64,000 nucleotides of DNA from assembly GCA_037833965.1 (NCBI GenBank), contig AP031352.1:12752501-12816500 (forward strand), read 5' to 3'. The stretch comes from Marchantia polymorpha subsp. ruderalis. Taxonomy: Eukaryota > Streptophyta > Marchantiopsida > Marchantiales > Marchantiaceae. The notes below the pieces were generated by a model that was given only the letters and a program-made list of their open reading frames with translations, ran no database searches and was not told the origin of the DNA. The translations under genes and the position numbers were made by a program. Shown in pieces: positions 33,301 to 45,200 of the stretch. Within the stretch, counting starts at the first letter, position 1. Each line of letters begins with the position of its first letter.

Positions 33301-36300
33301 AAATGATGTCATGGAAGCTTTTGTTTTGACAACGGTTATTTCTGGTTTTTTTTGGTTCTTTCAGTATTGTATATATTTTAGTATTGTCAGCTGTTCCCCC
33401 CACACATACTCTAACTTTCAACCTCTTGTGTTCTAAATTATCTTCCACCACGGGCTCACAGCTCGTGGTGGAATATGACTTTCGGGTAGCAGAACGCATG
33501 ACACTAGGTTTCTTCACCAATCTATCGATCTCTTCATTGAAGCATTGTCTGTACCATAAAAGGCACAGGAGGTAATTCAGGAAACCAATCTCTTATGCCT
33601 TTTGCTTTCGTTGCTGCTTCCAAGTTTCGAGCTGAGAAGCCAATTTTGATAATAGAAAAATCAAGGAACTTTTGATCTACTCCACCACGTAGATATAAAT
33701 GCAGAACCCAAAACCGATGAAATTCGCTGCAACAATTTGAAAACTAATAGGTGTATCGTGATTCTATCCCGCTAGAGTCAAAATTGAAAGCGACATGTAT
33801 TCGTCTTTTTCGTTTGCTCTGAAAATGGCAAGGGAATTCAACTCATGTCGCGTTTCTTACGAACTGCAGTTCCCTTTTCGCCCGAACATTTTTCCAAGTT
33901 TGTGAGTGTGTTTCTTCGATTTGATGATTGAAGAAGGAGGTTGTTGTTCCCTCGCACTTCACGGAGGCCTGCCGAGTTAATCCTACAAGATGTTAAAATA
34001 AAACTGAACCATAATAAGGAGGAAGCAGTCAAGAATATATTGCAATTGATATCATGCATGGATACGAGACAGAATTCAGAACGAAGGTTGTGCTCGCACA
34101 ATCACCAAGGCCACACCATCGATGTTGTTTTTCCACGAATATGAGCTTTTCACAGGTTTTTTTTGGGAGAATACTGTCGAAACACAGTTGAAGAATTTCC
34201 TCAACTTTGCCTTCTTGGTTTGTGTGCCAATTTTTAGTGCAATCGTATAGATCATGCCAATCACTCGCGGGGTATATTTCAGGAGGGCTGAAGGTACATT
34301 CTCGACCAACTGACTGTACGCTTTACCTTTCTAGAAGTGAGAGGTGCCTAGGCCTTTGAATCTCCTCTCCACATGTATCAACTGTTCCCAGGCTGCTTAC
34401 GGTACGAGGCTCTTTGCCAAATCTTTTTAGGGGCAGGAACAATAATGAAGGGTCCGGAAGTTTTTGCAGCTATTACTCTTAACGCGCACTCCTCCTAATC
34501 GACCCCATCAATAGTTTAGTCCATAGGTAGGTATTTGTGGGGCAAAATCTACGAATTCTGGAGTGACTGCCTTTGGACTGATTGCTTTAAGTCAGATCTT
34601 ACTCCTGGACAGATATGTCTTAAAATCTGCCAGTGAAAGGAGAACGATCTCAGTGTTTTCGAATGGTATAGCTCGAAAAGCTTCGTTCCTCGGAGAAAAC
34701 AATATTAAAATGTTACATTCGAGCATGTTGTTTTTAGAATGAGCCACATGGCATTTGCAAAAACTTAAGTGAGAAGCTACTACAGAACTCACTCTTGGTG
34801 AAAAGAAGGAATCCAGTGTGGGACATTTTTTGTTTACTGGGGCCAGGTGATGTATTCTTCTCTTGCGCTAAGGAGGTTGGTTCTGCAGCCATGGGCCATG
34901 GCACGTCAGAATTTGTAGGACATGAGTGACATTGTGATCTTAGGTTCCGACCTTCCGACAGAATGTTCCAAGGTCATTATTGATATGAAAATGGCAACTT
35001 ACTTGAGGTCTCTGGATGCATAGTACTGTCTATCATAGTCTGTCTCTGGACGCCACAACAACAGAAAATGTAGGAAGCTACTAGCTCATCTCTTTTCTTC
35101 TTGTAAAAAGATAACACTCAGTCCTGAAGATGGGCTTTCTCCTCGTCTTGAACATTTGTACGTAGGGGATATCGCAATACTTTTCAAAGACGTGAGCTCG
35201 CTTCGTGTAAAGCTAGCAGAAATTACAGTCACGGGAGTCATGTCGTCTTGCCATCATCATCATTGTGCGCCGCTTTTGACATAATCTTTCATGTGACGGA
35301 GAAATCTTTGTGTGATCAGCAAATCTGGCCGAAAGCAAAAGAAGGCTCTGAACATGCTTGATATACCTTAGGCCAACTTGAGTTAGGTTTCATCCGTTGA
35401 TTAAGAAAGTTCCATGTGCCTTGATAGAATTAAATTTAGAAAGGGGTTTGTACTATAATAAAGCATGAAGGGTCCAGAATGTTTGAAAGTAATAATGTCT
35501 GATTGATTAGAACATTCTACGTCCAAATGTGTTTCTCCAATAACTGACTTTCTGAGTCACATAAGATCTTATTCCGTCAGAGTAAGTAGAGCTTTCGTAG
35601 AATTTAATTCGTATGCCAAGACGTGTAATTTATGTCTTCATCGGACACAATGTGTATAATATGATGCGAGACATCACTTTCATCCCATGACATACTTGAG
35701 CGACAATCCAATCACTTACTGAGAAATCATAGACCCACAGGACTGAAGAGTCATTCAAGACTGCCTACTGACCTTTTTGGCGTCTCTCGTGCAATGAACA
35801 AATCCAAACAGGTAGATAAAAAGTTCAGGCGGGAATGTTTGCTCTCAAAAAACTCTGTCCTCACTTGATTGCGTAACTCATAAGGCCAGACTGGATCTGA
35901 GGTTTATAACATTGTGCAAACCTAACGTGAAGTTTGGTTACCAAATTAATACTGCTGCCACAATGAAACATCCCTTTCATGCCATTGAAAGTCATTGTCG
36001 CCTAATCAGCAGATGCATACAGACGGCATCGAATTCTTCGATCACGTGATTGACTCTCGCTACTCATATTTTTTTTCAATTAGTCATTTGTATCCGTCCA
36101 AAAAGAACAGACCACAAACGTTGCTGAGAAGGCAAGAATGTCTGCTCACATAAATCTAAAACACTCGAAAAGAGCCTACCTCATCAGCTATATTGCGGTG
36201 CTACCCCTCTAGATTCCATTACAACCAGAAACAGGCAAGATAGGTCAGGACATGAGGTCATATGCGGCAAGCTTGTATGCTCATGATGAGCACTTGGTTT

Positions 36301-37140
36301 TGTCACCCGCGAAGGTCCCGACTACGAGTCTGTGAGTGGAATCGAACCAGCAGGACCTTCTGTTTCTGGAAAGAAGAAGTCGCTCAAAACCTGACTGTTA
36401 AGGAATATTGGTTTTGTGCAAATACTTCAGCAGGAAAGTTCACAATGTTTCCAAGACTCTTCTTCAGACAGGGGAGGATGACATCGGTCCATGTACGACG
36501 AATGCTGATAGTTAGTGAGCTCAAAAATATGCGAATTCGATCAGCTGGAAAGAACCCATGCCTGAGTGATGGATGATTTGAATGATGTATACAAATCGAA
36601 CGAACTTGGTCTACATCGCAATTTTTGACACGAGTAGGAAAATCGTACAACTTTAGAGCGTAAGGAAAGTTTCTGACTCGATTACGCAACTCTGATGATG
36701 TATTTGGGTGGCCTGGGTTCACATGATGACCGCCGTACAAGCGGCTCGGAGTTAATAACTGAGGGATCTCGAAGTATTTTCATGAAGATCGACTCGTGAC
36801 TTTCTCATAGAAAAAGGCAAGAGAAAATGCAGCCGACTTCGTCCTGCACTGTCAGTTCTCGTCTGACAGATGAGAAGATTTTTTTTTCAATTATACATCA
36901 CCAACTCGTTACTCAAAATGGAATAACCACAAGTTGTACCGAAGCGCTGAGCGAGGCAGATTGCTAATAGCCACGTTCATCAAACATTTTCTACATTAAA
37001 CTTCCACCTCAATTACTGTGCTACCGGACAAGAATATCTGATCAAGACCCACAGCAGGCCCATTCGCCTCAGACAGTACAACTTTCAGGCACTCGATTAG
37101 AGATCATGATCCAGTATGGCCATGCGCTTTTGAAATCATC
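33301..37140. other. Gene-poor intergenic region
   Basis: Only short overlapping frames without conserved motifs. I checked a tRNA T-arm-like sequence near 36.34 kb and rejected it. Nothing else supportable. Confidence 0.4.
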
Positions 37141-37172
37141 TGAGTCGAACGATTCTGCACTTCTTGTTACGC

Positions 37173-37407
37173 AGGTCCCCAAGCGGACAGTGAAGTCGTC
37201 GACCATGTCACTGGCCTTTTCTGTGGATAAAAAACCAAAAAACCTGATGAAGCTAATTGGCGACAGTCCATGCAGATGCTTGTCTTTATAACAACTGTTC
37301 GTCGATGCTATGCAGAAGGTGGGTGGAAATTCTACGACACGAGCTCGGTTGCATATGATGGACTGCTGGAGATCGGCGCTGCTATCTGGGCTCTGGAAAC
37401 ATTTTAA
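37173..37407 (+). pseudogene. Unrecognised coding-looking fragment with one in-frame TAA
   Basis: After a plausible acceptor (TTACGCAG) the plus strand reads PQADSEVVDHVTGLFCG, then TAA at 37228-37230. The same frame goes on through KPDEANWRQSMQMLVF and CYAEGGWKFYDTSSVAYDGL to a stop at 37405. The second half is strikingly protein-like (aromatic and acidic pattern). It could be the last exon of a decayed gene or of one whose other exons I cannot see. Family not recognised. Confidence 0.3.
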
Positions 37408-37825
37408 GGCTGTGCGCCTCATGTCTTGCAGGTGGTGGTGATGTGGAAGTTCAGACGGAAGGACGATGATGCTGTGCAGAGTAAGACGATGTACAATTTG
37501 CTGTTGAATAGTAAAATTCTTCTATACTCGGTGAAGATCAGCATCAGTTGTTCTTTCTCTCTTGGATTCTTCTTTCGAGATTGGAAAGCCGCGCTCCTGT
37601 GCTCTCTCTCTCTCTCCTCCTCCGATTAGCCCGAAAGAATTGCGATGCAAGCACGGGATCGAGTTAATGCTCACGAGAGACGAAGGTGTACCGGACGGAA
37701 GTGAAGGGGGAGTGTACGCTGAATTGTGATGGGGAGCAGACCTGAAGGATGACGCAGGGTGGCTGCGAGGCGAGGAACATGTTTCGTTTTGCCGCTCGAA
37801 AGAGGCCCATGGCGAGCAACCATCG

Positions 37826-38239
37826 TCACTCGATTTGGGATCCAGCGCTCTGACGCTCTGACCGCTCGTCTCTGCGGTGTCTCACGATGTGCATCGTGTC
37901 CCGGAATCGCAGCTGCTTGAGCTCAGCTCGCATCATCATCCTCTCCGCTCGCAGACGATGCCAAATTTCTAGCTCGTCTCGACAGTACTGTAACATTCCG
38001 CACCGGTGGCTGGATTCTGGATAACCAGCTCTTCTGGGATGTGGCCATCGCGCGATTCCTTCTGTCGCCCACTTTGGGGCCTCGAGCTCCACCAGTGGAT
38101 ATGGATCGTACACATCTGGCTGGCCACCGGGAGATCGATTGTCGTCAGTCAGTTGGGCTGTGAGCACGTCGACGCAGCTTCCGTCATCATGGCCAAATGT
38201 ATGAGACTGGCAGGCCCTTCTGAAACCATCGCAGGACAC
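37826..38239 (-). CDS. Hypothetical 137-aa open reading frame
   Basis: An ATG-to-stop frame whose product has a charged, Arg/Glu-rich second half (CRDELEIWHRLRAERMMMRA). No domain, signal or membrane segment is recognised. The region is moderately GC-rich, so the frame could be chance. Listed as a weak candidate only. Confidence 0.2.
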   Translation of the reverse strand: MSCDGFRRACQSHTFGHDDGSCVDVLTAQLTDDNRSPGGQPDVYDPYPLVELEAPKWATEGIARWPHPRRAGYPESSHRCGMLQYCRDELEIWHRLRAERMMMRAELKQLRFRDTMHIVRHRRDERSERQSAGSQIE

Positions 38240-40092
38240 TGAGCTCCTCCCATGGATTGTGCGGTTTCTCGTCCGGGATTCTCGTCTGCTCCCGGCTCTT
38301 CAGATATTTTATGGCCGATCTCCTTCAAAGTTTCTAAAGTGTTCTGTGCACGGCCCGTTCTGTTCAGCGGTGGAGAAGGAAATGGAAGGCGAGGACGCCG
38401 ATTCCTGCGACGGTATTCGCTCAGAACTCTTTACTATGAGCTTCTGACAGCATTCCACCACTTCCTCGAACGGAAAGTACGAGATTCGATGACAGCCCGC
38501 TCTGTAGCGGCAGAACGCAGGCATTGATCATTCGGCAAGGTACAGGCTTAGTGCTCTTACAACATCGCTCGTCTCGGAGTTCATGTTTCGGAATCTTTAC
38601 TCGGAACATGAACTCAATTTTTTATCGATCGACATCGCCAATGCTGCAAAGGAATATGCGTTCGATCGTTCCAGCGAATGAGATTGTCTCCGAAGAACAT
38701 GTTCGGTGACAGATGCTCAATTAGGTGACGCTTGTCGGTGCACATTCAATGAGTGTTCTGCCCCGGAGCATCAACTCTCTCGGAGCATGATTCCTTCGCT
38801 GAATGTAAGAAGAGAGCGATCACAATAGCCAGTCCAGTCCACTATCTAGCAACGCCGTCGTACGAGAAACACCACCACAGTACAGGGCGACGAATGCACT
38901 GGGATGCGTCGGTCGTCGACACCAGAGTGATCCGAGAGTGCATCGATCGGGCAGTGGTGGTCAGTTCCAGGCACAAGTCACCCAAAGCATAATAAAAGAT
39001 GCCTCGAACTCACGGCTGAGAAATTTGTTCTACGTTCGTGAACATCCCAGAGCTGAGGAATTTCATTTCACAGTGACGAGCACGTTTCGGTTGTTCCTAG
39101 TCGAGCAAGTTCACGCAAAAAGATGATTAGAAGCAGTGCATCCACCAATCAAGCCTCATGGATGTACGAGGCCTGGAGATAACGATGTCTGGACTCGGAC
39201 CTTTCGCAACCCCAACCCAACCCCAACCCCACTCCATTGCAAATAGGCCCGGGAAGTTACGAGGCGCACAAAATCAATGATCGCATTCGTGCGTGCAACT
39301 GCATCCCCACTCGAGGGCAAGTGTTGATGTTATCTCCCTCGACCAGCGATTCAGGGCGACATGGTTATGGATATCCCTTCTCCTCTTCCCTTTACTGGTG
39401 AACACGGAGCTCTGTGGTTAAGCAGACGCTGTTGCTAATCTCCCTAAGTACTTCGTAATGCACATGCAACCCCAGGAATTGCGATGTCCCCGGCACCACT
39501 TTTGCCGGCTGAGCCGATTTGTGACGGGAGCAATCGAAAACCGAGCGGTACGATGACCAGAGTGAGTCGCCGTGATGAGAGCTCATGACATTGTACGGGG
39601 CCTCCTCAGTACAGCGTTCCGTAGCGCTTGAGAATTTGATGTGAACGGATGCACGAAAAGCGATTCTCTCATGTTGTCGCAAAAGGACACGCCTCGTGTA
39701 CGTCACTCATGTCGAGTGCGAGGGTGATGCCGGATCCACAAACGCATTCTTGTACTGTAGTGTGAGAGGGCGAGCGCAGTACGTGGGTCATGCAATTTTC
39801 GTGTCTTCGGGCACATGTTCGTTTGGCGATTGGTTGCCGTGCGGCTCGATTAGGGTCGGAGTGATTAGCGAGGGCGTTGGGTTAGTAGCGATCGCGAGGG
39901 AAGAAAAGTGATCGCTGCTTGTCTCTTTTCGTCAGAGAGGCTGATCCGATCTTTTGTGGGCTGGGTGGGGCGTGGCTGTTCAACGAAGACGAAGAGAAGT
40001 GAATCTTGCGTCGATCGATTGTCATTGTTCTTTCCTCCTCGATCTCAAGGCCGAGCCTCGAGTCTACTCCGGATATTCTGGACGCTGCAGCC
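38240..40092. other. Intergenic region and probable BolA promoter
   Basis: No recognisable gene. A CCCAACC-type cytosine-rich run lies at about 39,213-39,232. The last few hundred bases should contain the promoter and leader of the BolA gene. Confidence 0.4.
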
Positions 40093-41395
40093 ATGGGTGT
40101 CACCAAGGAATCTGTGGAGGCCACTCTCACCCAGAAGCTGCAGCCGACGTACCTTGTGAGTTTCTGACTGCTGCTATTTTGCTGCTCTGCTCCATTGCGT
40201 GCACTGTCAGTCGTGTTCTCGTCGCTGCTCTCGTGCTGCATACGCCCTGCGTCACGTGGGTGCGAGTGGCTGTACGAATGCTCCTCGAAAAGCCAGTTGC
40301 GCGGATGATTCCGACTGCAGATGAATTCTGCAGTCAGAGATCTGGCGATGTGAATAGGGATTGTGATCGGGATGTGGGCTATCTTTGAAAAGTCTCAGCT
40401 TCTGTAGTTTCGCACTGTAGGGATGTTTGAGTCGCTCCGTGGTCCCTTTGATTTTATGCACCAGATGGACGCCTGTTGAATGCGGATGCATCATGAACCC
40501 TTTTAACCAAAAGTGACTAGGATTCATCGTCAGCAGCGGAGTTCGTTTCGCAATTTCCAAGTCATGGCTTTTTTATCATCTGGGGCCCAATCTCTGTCGT
40601 TGTCGATCCTCTTGTGCTTTTGGAGCTCAGCTGAAAGTAGGGTCTGACGTTCTGCTTGATTGAGAATCTTTGTCGTTCAGTATTCTTCTCGCTTGATGAA
40701 CGACTGATATGTCGGAATTTTTTGCGCCATCCTTCCTATGCAATTTCTCTCGGCTCTTCGAAGCTTGTGTCTCTATCCTGTATTGCATGGACATCTGTTA
40801 ATTGTATTTGTGGCTATCGCTAAATTCGCCTCTTATTTTCTTCTGTGTGCTCGTGTGCCATATTAAACGTCGGGAGCAGAAGGTGATCGATACATCAGGC
40901 GGGTGAGTACTTCCGCATCAATATTCCTTTGTCGAATTAGTTTTAGGGATTTGTGCCAAGAAATGCCTGACTGCTTTCATGGAGATGAAGGAAATACTGA
41001 ATAAAGATAGGGCTTCTTTTACGTTCCAGAGTCACGTTCGGTAGTAATTGCTGGTTCCTTACTGGGCTCTTCAAGAGGTTTCCAGGGTTGCAAACATTGA
41101 ACTGGAGATCTCTGTTGCCGTCACCCTCCAGAGTGATCCACAGAAAATTCTGAAATTCTTTCAAAGCTGGGCTTAACTCGTAGAACGGCTCGTGGTCATT
41201 TGTAGCTGCGGTGCAAGCTTTGACGTCGAAATTGCCACGGCTGCTTTCGTCGGCAAGAGAATGCTGGAGCGTCACAGGGTGGTGAATACAGCTCTGACAG
41301 AGGAGATCAAGGACATCCATGCTCTGTCCATCAGGAAAGCGCTCACACCTGAGCAATGGGAGGAGCAGAATGCCAAGACGACGGCTGCTGCATAG
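40093..41395 (+). CDS. BolA2-like protein, three exons (91 aa)
   Basis: Small BolA-fold protein that partners monothiol CGFS glutaredoxins and shares a [2Fe-2S] cluster with them; the family works in cytosolic Fe-S and iron signalling. Exons: 40093-40155, 40880-40902 (23 nt), 41206-41395, all with GT-AG borders and compatible phases (276 nt). Residues follow plant BolA2 closely: VTKESVEATLTQKL, VIDTSGGCGASFDVEI with loop Cys C30, then GKRMLERHRVVNTAL, and IHALSIRKALTPEQW, where H67 is the invariant cluster-ligand His. No transit peptide precedes the domain, consistent with a cytosolic/nuclear BolA2 and not the organellar BolA1/BolA4. The downstream ABCB gene is convergent. Length matches the family (about 90 residues). 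Confidence 0.94.
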
Positions 41396-42235
41396 AAGGT
41401 GTTAGCGAGAGTGTTCTTCATTTTGCTTGCTATGTGGACATCGTTGTTGTGAAATAAAACCATGAAATCAAGGCCGGAGTAGCACTGCCATAGCATCATT
41501 TGTGGCCGATACTCGCATTCAACGCAACGCGCTCCGTTTCTCCTGTTCTCTAGGCTCTGAGGATGGTCAGGCTCGACTGCTTGCCTGGTTGATCTTGTGC
41601 TCATGAGCTCTACGCCTTATTCCTTAGCCTGACAGAAGTACTTGGAACTCTCTACCATGATATAAAGCTACCACCTCGTTTCTCAATTTCCAGTACTGGA
41701 TGAGGTTTGATCCAAGCTGATGATGCTCTGCACGGGACATGGCACTTTTGCTGATTCCTTAGGAAGGGAGTGCCCTCTGACCTTGCTTAGTGTCTAGATG
41801 GCTATGAAATGAGTTTCGAAGTTTGCAAAATGTAAGGCAGTGAATGTCGTTGACCGAAAATTTCGACAGCACACATCAGGTTCTCAGGAACGCCGGTTTG
41901 CAGTGAAGTCCTGCTTTGAGATTAGTGAGATACTCACCGCTCGCAGGCTCCATAGTGAAAGAATATCTATTTCACCAATAAGAAGAATAAAGTAAACAAT
42001 ATTCACCACTTTCAGTGGCACTTTTCTACCGCTACGTTACTCTGCTGAAATGCCGTGCTACTAATTTTTACAAGAAAGCTAGTCTGACATTCTTGGGGTG
42101 GCCTACAAGGTTTGCATTCTCGTGCACGAACGAGGGTTATCTCCGGTCCTGTGTTCCATCCTGTAAGCTGCTCCTCCTACTGCCGGATGAGTGGGTAGTA
42201 ACCCCGTTCAGTCGGACGAGAATAGCACCGTTTCT
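41396..42235. other. Short region between convergent BolA and ABCB genes
   Basis: Holds both 3' UTRs by position. No conserved frame or repeat was seen. Confidence 0.5.
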
Positions 42236-45200
42236 CTACAACGAAGATGGGATGTTTTGTTGGTTGATTAGTCTGGCGTAGGCCCCATTTCTTCTCATCA
42301 GAGTAGCGTGACTTCCTCTCTCGATAATCTGCCCGTTCAAAACAAAACCTATGCTATCGGCATGCCTGACGCTTGACAAGCGATGTGCAATGACCACAGT
42401 GGTGCGATTGTCTTGCAGCATGATGCTGTCCAGAGTATCCTGGACCACCTTCTCGGCCTGCGAGTCCAGTGCACTGGTTGCTTCATCCAGCAGCAGAATC
42501 TGGGGATTCCGAATGATAGCTCTGGCAATGGCTATTCTCTGCTTCTGACCCCCAGAGAGTTGCACTCCTCGTTCTCCCACTAGTGTGTCGTAGCCATTAG
42601 GAAGCCCACTGATAAACCCGTGGGCGTTGGCCTTTCTTGCAGCATCCACCACTTCGTCTTCGCTTGCAATCTCTCTTCCATACTGAATGTTTTCTCTTAT
42701 GGACATGGCAAACAGAGCAGGCTCCTGCTGCACGTGGCCTATCCGAGATCTGAGCCATTTCAAGTTCAAAGTTTTGATGTCGAACTCGTCCAATAAAACC
42801 TTACCTGCTGTGGGATCGTAGAACCTCTCCATCAAAGCAATTATGGAGCTTTTGCCAGATCCACTAGGACCGACCAAGGCCACGGTTTCTCCCTCGGGAA
42901 TCGTAAGATCGAAGTCACTCAAGACGACCGCTGTGGGCCTCGTGGGGTAAGAGAACATCACGTTCTGGAATGTAATTCGTCCTTTCAGATGCACAGGCTT
43001 GAGGCCATCGATGGCGTCCGAGTCAATTTCCGACCTGCGGTTGGTTACGTCGAGAAGAGTCTTGGTGGCTTCCACACCTTTGTTCAAGTCTGGAAAGAGC
43101 TTCATGGCCTCGGCCATCAGCCACCCCATCCACGACAGGATTTGATAGGTTTTCAGAGCTGGAATGTACGAAACATGTCGATTCTTGACCATCAGAGCGA
43201 TGTACCAAATAGACATGGCGTTGGCGAGATTGTTCAGCGCTTGAGAGAGCCCGAATAAGAAGCCTCCTCTCTGCGCACGAACGATGCTCTGCTTCATGGG
43301 CGCCTTGAGGTGCTGGCTGAACACCCTCAGAGTGTACTCCTCCATGCAGAAGGCTGCCACCGTCCTGATGTTGGACACTGCTTCTCCGGCCACTTGAGTC
43401 GCCTTCTCGTGAGACTTCTGCAGGTCCCCTGCGAAGCCCTGCTTCATAAACCCGCTCTGCATTTATCCAAATCACACGAACATCAGAACCAGGCGGAAGT
43501 GTTCCATTCATGTATATATGTATCCAGATGAATTGTATTTCAGGACCAGATGGAGTACGTACCCTCAGTGAGCCGGCCATCATTGTGAAAGGGACGAGCA
43601 CGATCACCACAACAGCGACTCTCCACTCGATCACGAAGGCCAGAACCATTGCCACCAGAAGAGATACAGAGTACTGACAGATGGAAGACGCCCGATCGCT
43701 TATTGCGACTTTCACCATCGTGCCACACGAAGCCATTTTGTTCGCCAGTATCGGGCTCGAGTTCTCTTCGGCGTCGAACCATCCCACCTCATTTTTCATG
43801 GTGGCTGCAAATTCACGGTCACAACATGCGATCCATCAAACACCCATCGAGCCCAATACAGAAACTTGAAAAATGCATCTGCACTTACTGAATCTACTTT
43901 GTCAGACGTCGACATCTGCAAATGGGGATCCCATCACATGATCAGCCCAGCGTCCATTGAATCCAAAAGAACAGAAAGTTGTGGGTTTGGGCCGATACCT
44001 TCGAAGAACTTTACACGGAGCAAGTTGCTGGCGTGCTCGCCAGCCTTGTTGAAATAGAAGTGCTGTACAATGTTGGAGCAGATGCTGGCCACTCCGATGC
44101 CGGCGATGACCAAACACCAGAAGTTAATCTTGTCTCTCGTCTTTTGGGTGGACGGCGTGTAGTACAGCTCGACGATGTCGAAGAGGAAGAGAGTGAACAG
44201 GGGACTCAAGGATCCTGTGACGATGGCACCCAAAGTCCCCAGACTCGACGATGCAAACTCCGGAGCCAAGGACTTGAACAAGCTCCAGTAGCTGACCTTG
44301 GACGAACGCTTGGCGAACGGCGTCTCGGGCTTCTCGCGCAAGTACTCGATGATTCTCATGCTCTTGGCGGATTTGGACTGCGACGGCGACGCTGGAGACG
44401 GCGGCAGCTCGAGAATGTACGGTGAGGCTGGGGACGACGTGTTCTGCCACTCCAATCCTCGAGGTGTCACTGGAGACTGAAGATGGCTCGGCAGTGGTGA
44501 TGCACACAGCGACTGTGGAAAGCTTCGTGGGGGGCTGCTTCCCAGCGAATAATTGCCTCCTCCCAACCCAGACCTGCCTCCAGTAACACGAGAACGTGAG
44601 GCACATCAGACGCCCAGACGATCTCGTACTGACAGTTCGTGGTACACAACAGAGCAGTCTATTATGTTCGACCATGATCGATGGACACAACATCTGGTCA
44701 AAGAATGCTGGATTGATTGATTGATTAATTGACTGACTGACTGACTGACGTCCACAGCAGGAATGGAAATGAGCATCGAGATCTTGTGATTTCTACTTTG
44801 GGAGCTGGCAAAGGGAGGACCTCGCTTCCGTATCATCTCGTCTCCGAGTCTCTTGACGCTCTTGAAGGCGAACGAGGTTGGCATAGACTCCGAGGCTGCC
44901 TCTCTGGAGAAGGTCAGCGTGAGTTCCCCTCTCGACCAGCTTGCCGCGGTCCAGAACGAGGATCATGTCTGCGTTCTTCACGGAGGACAGGCGATGGGCG
45001 ACGATGACTGTCGTGCGACCTTCCATCACAGAATCAAGTGCGTGTTGCACCAGCAGCTCAGATTGAACGTCGAGAGCACTCGTGGCCTCGTCGAGAAGCA
45101 GAATGGCTGGCTTCTTCACGATCGCCCTCGCTATGGCCAGACGCTGCTTCTGCCCTCCCGACAGCTGCAGGCCCCTCTCGCCCACCTGCAAGACGACACA

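Noticed and set aside
36320-36365. tRNA T-arm-like sequence (GGTTCGATTCC on the minus strand)
   Set aside because: The flanking stem does not pair and no acceptor or anticodon arm can be folded.
39205-39235. CCCAACCC-type run as an interstitial telomere
   Set aside because: Units are CCCAA/CCCCAA, not the plant CCCTAAA repeat, and only a few copies occur.
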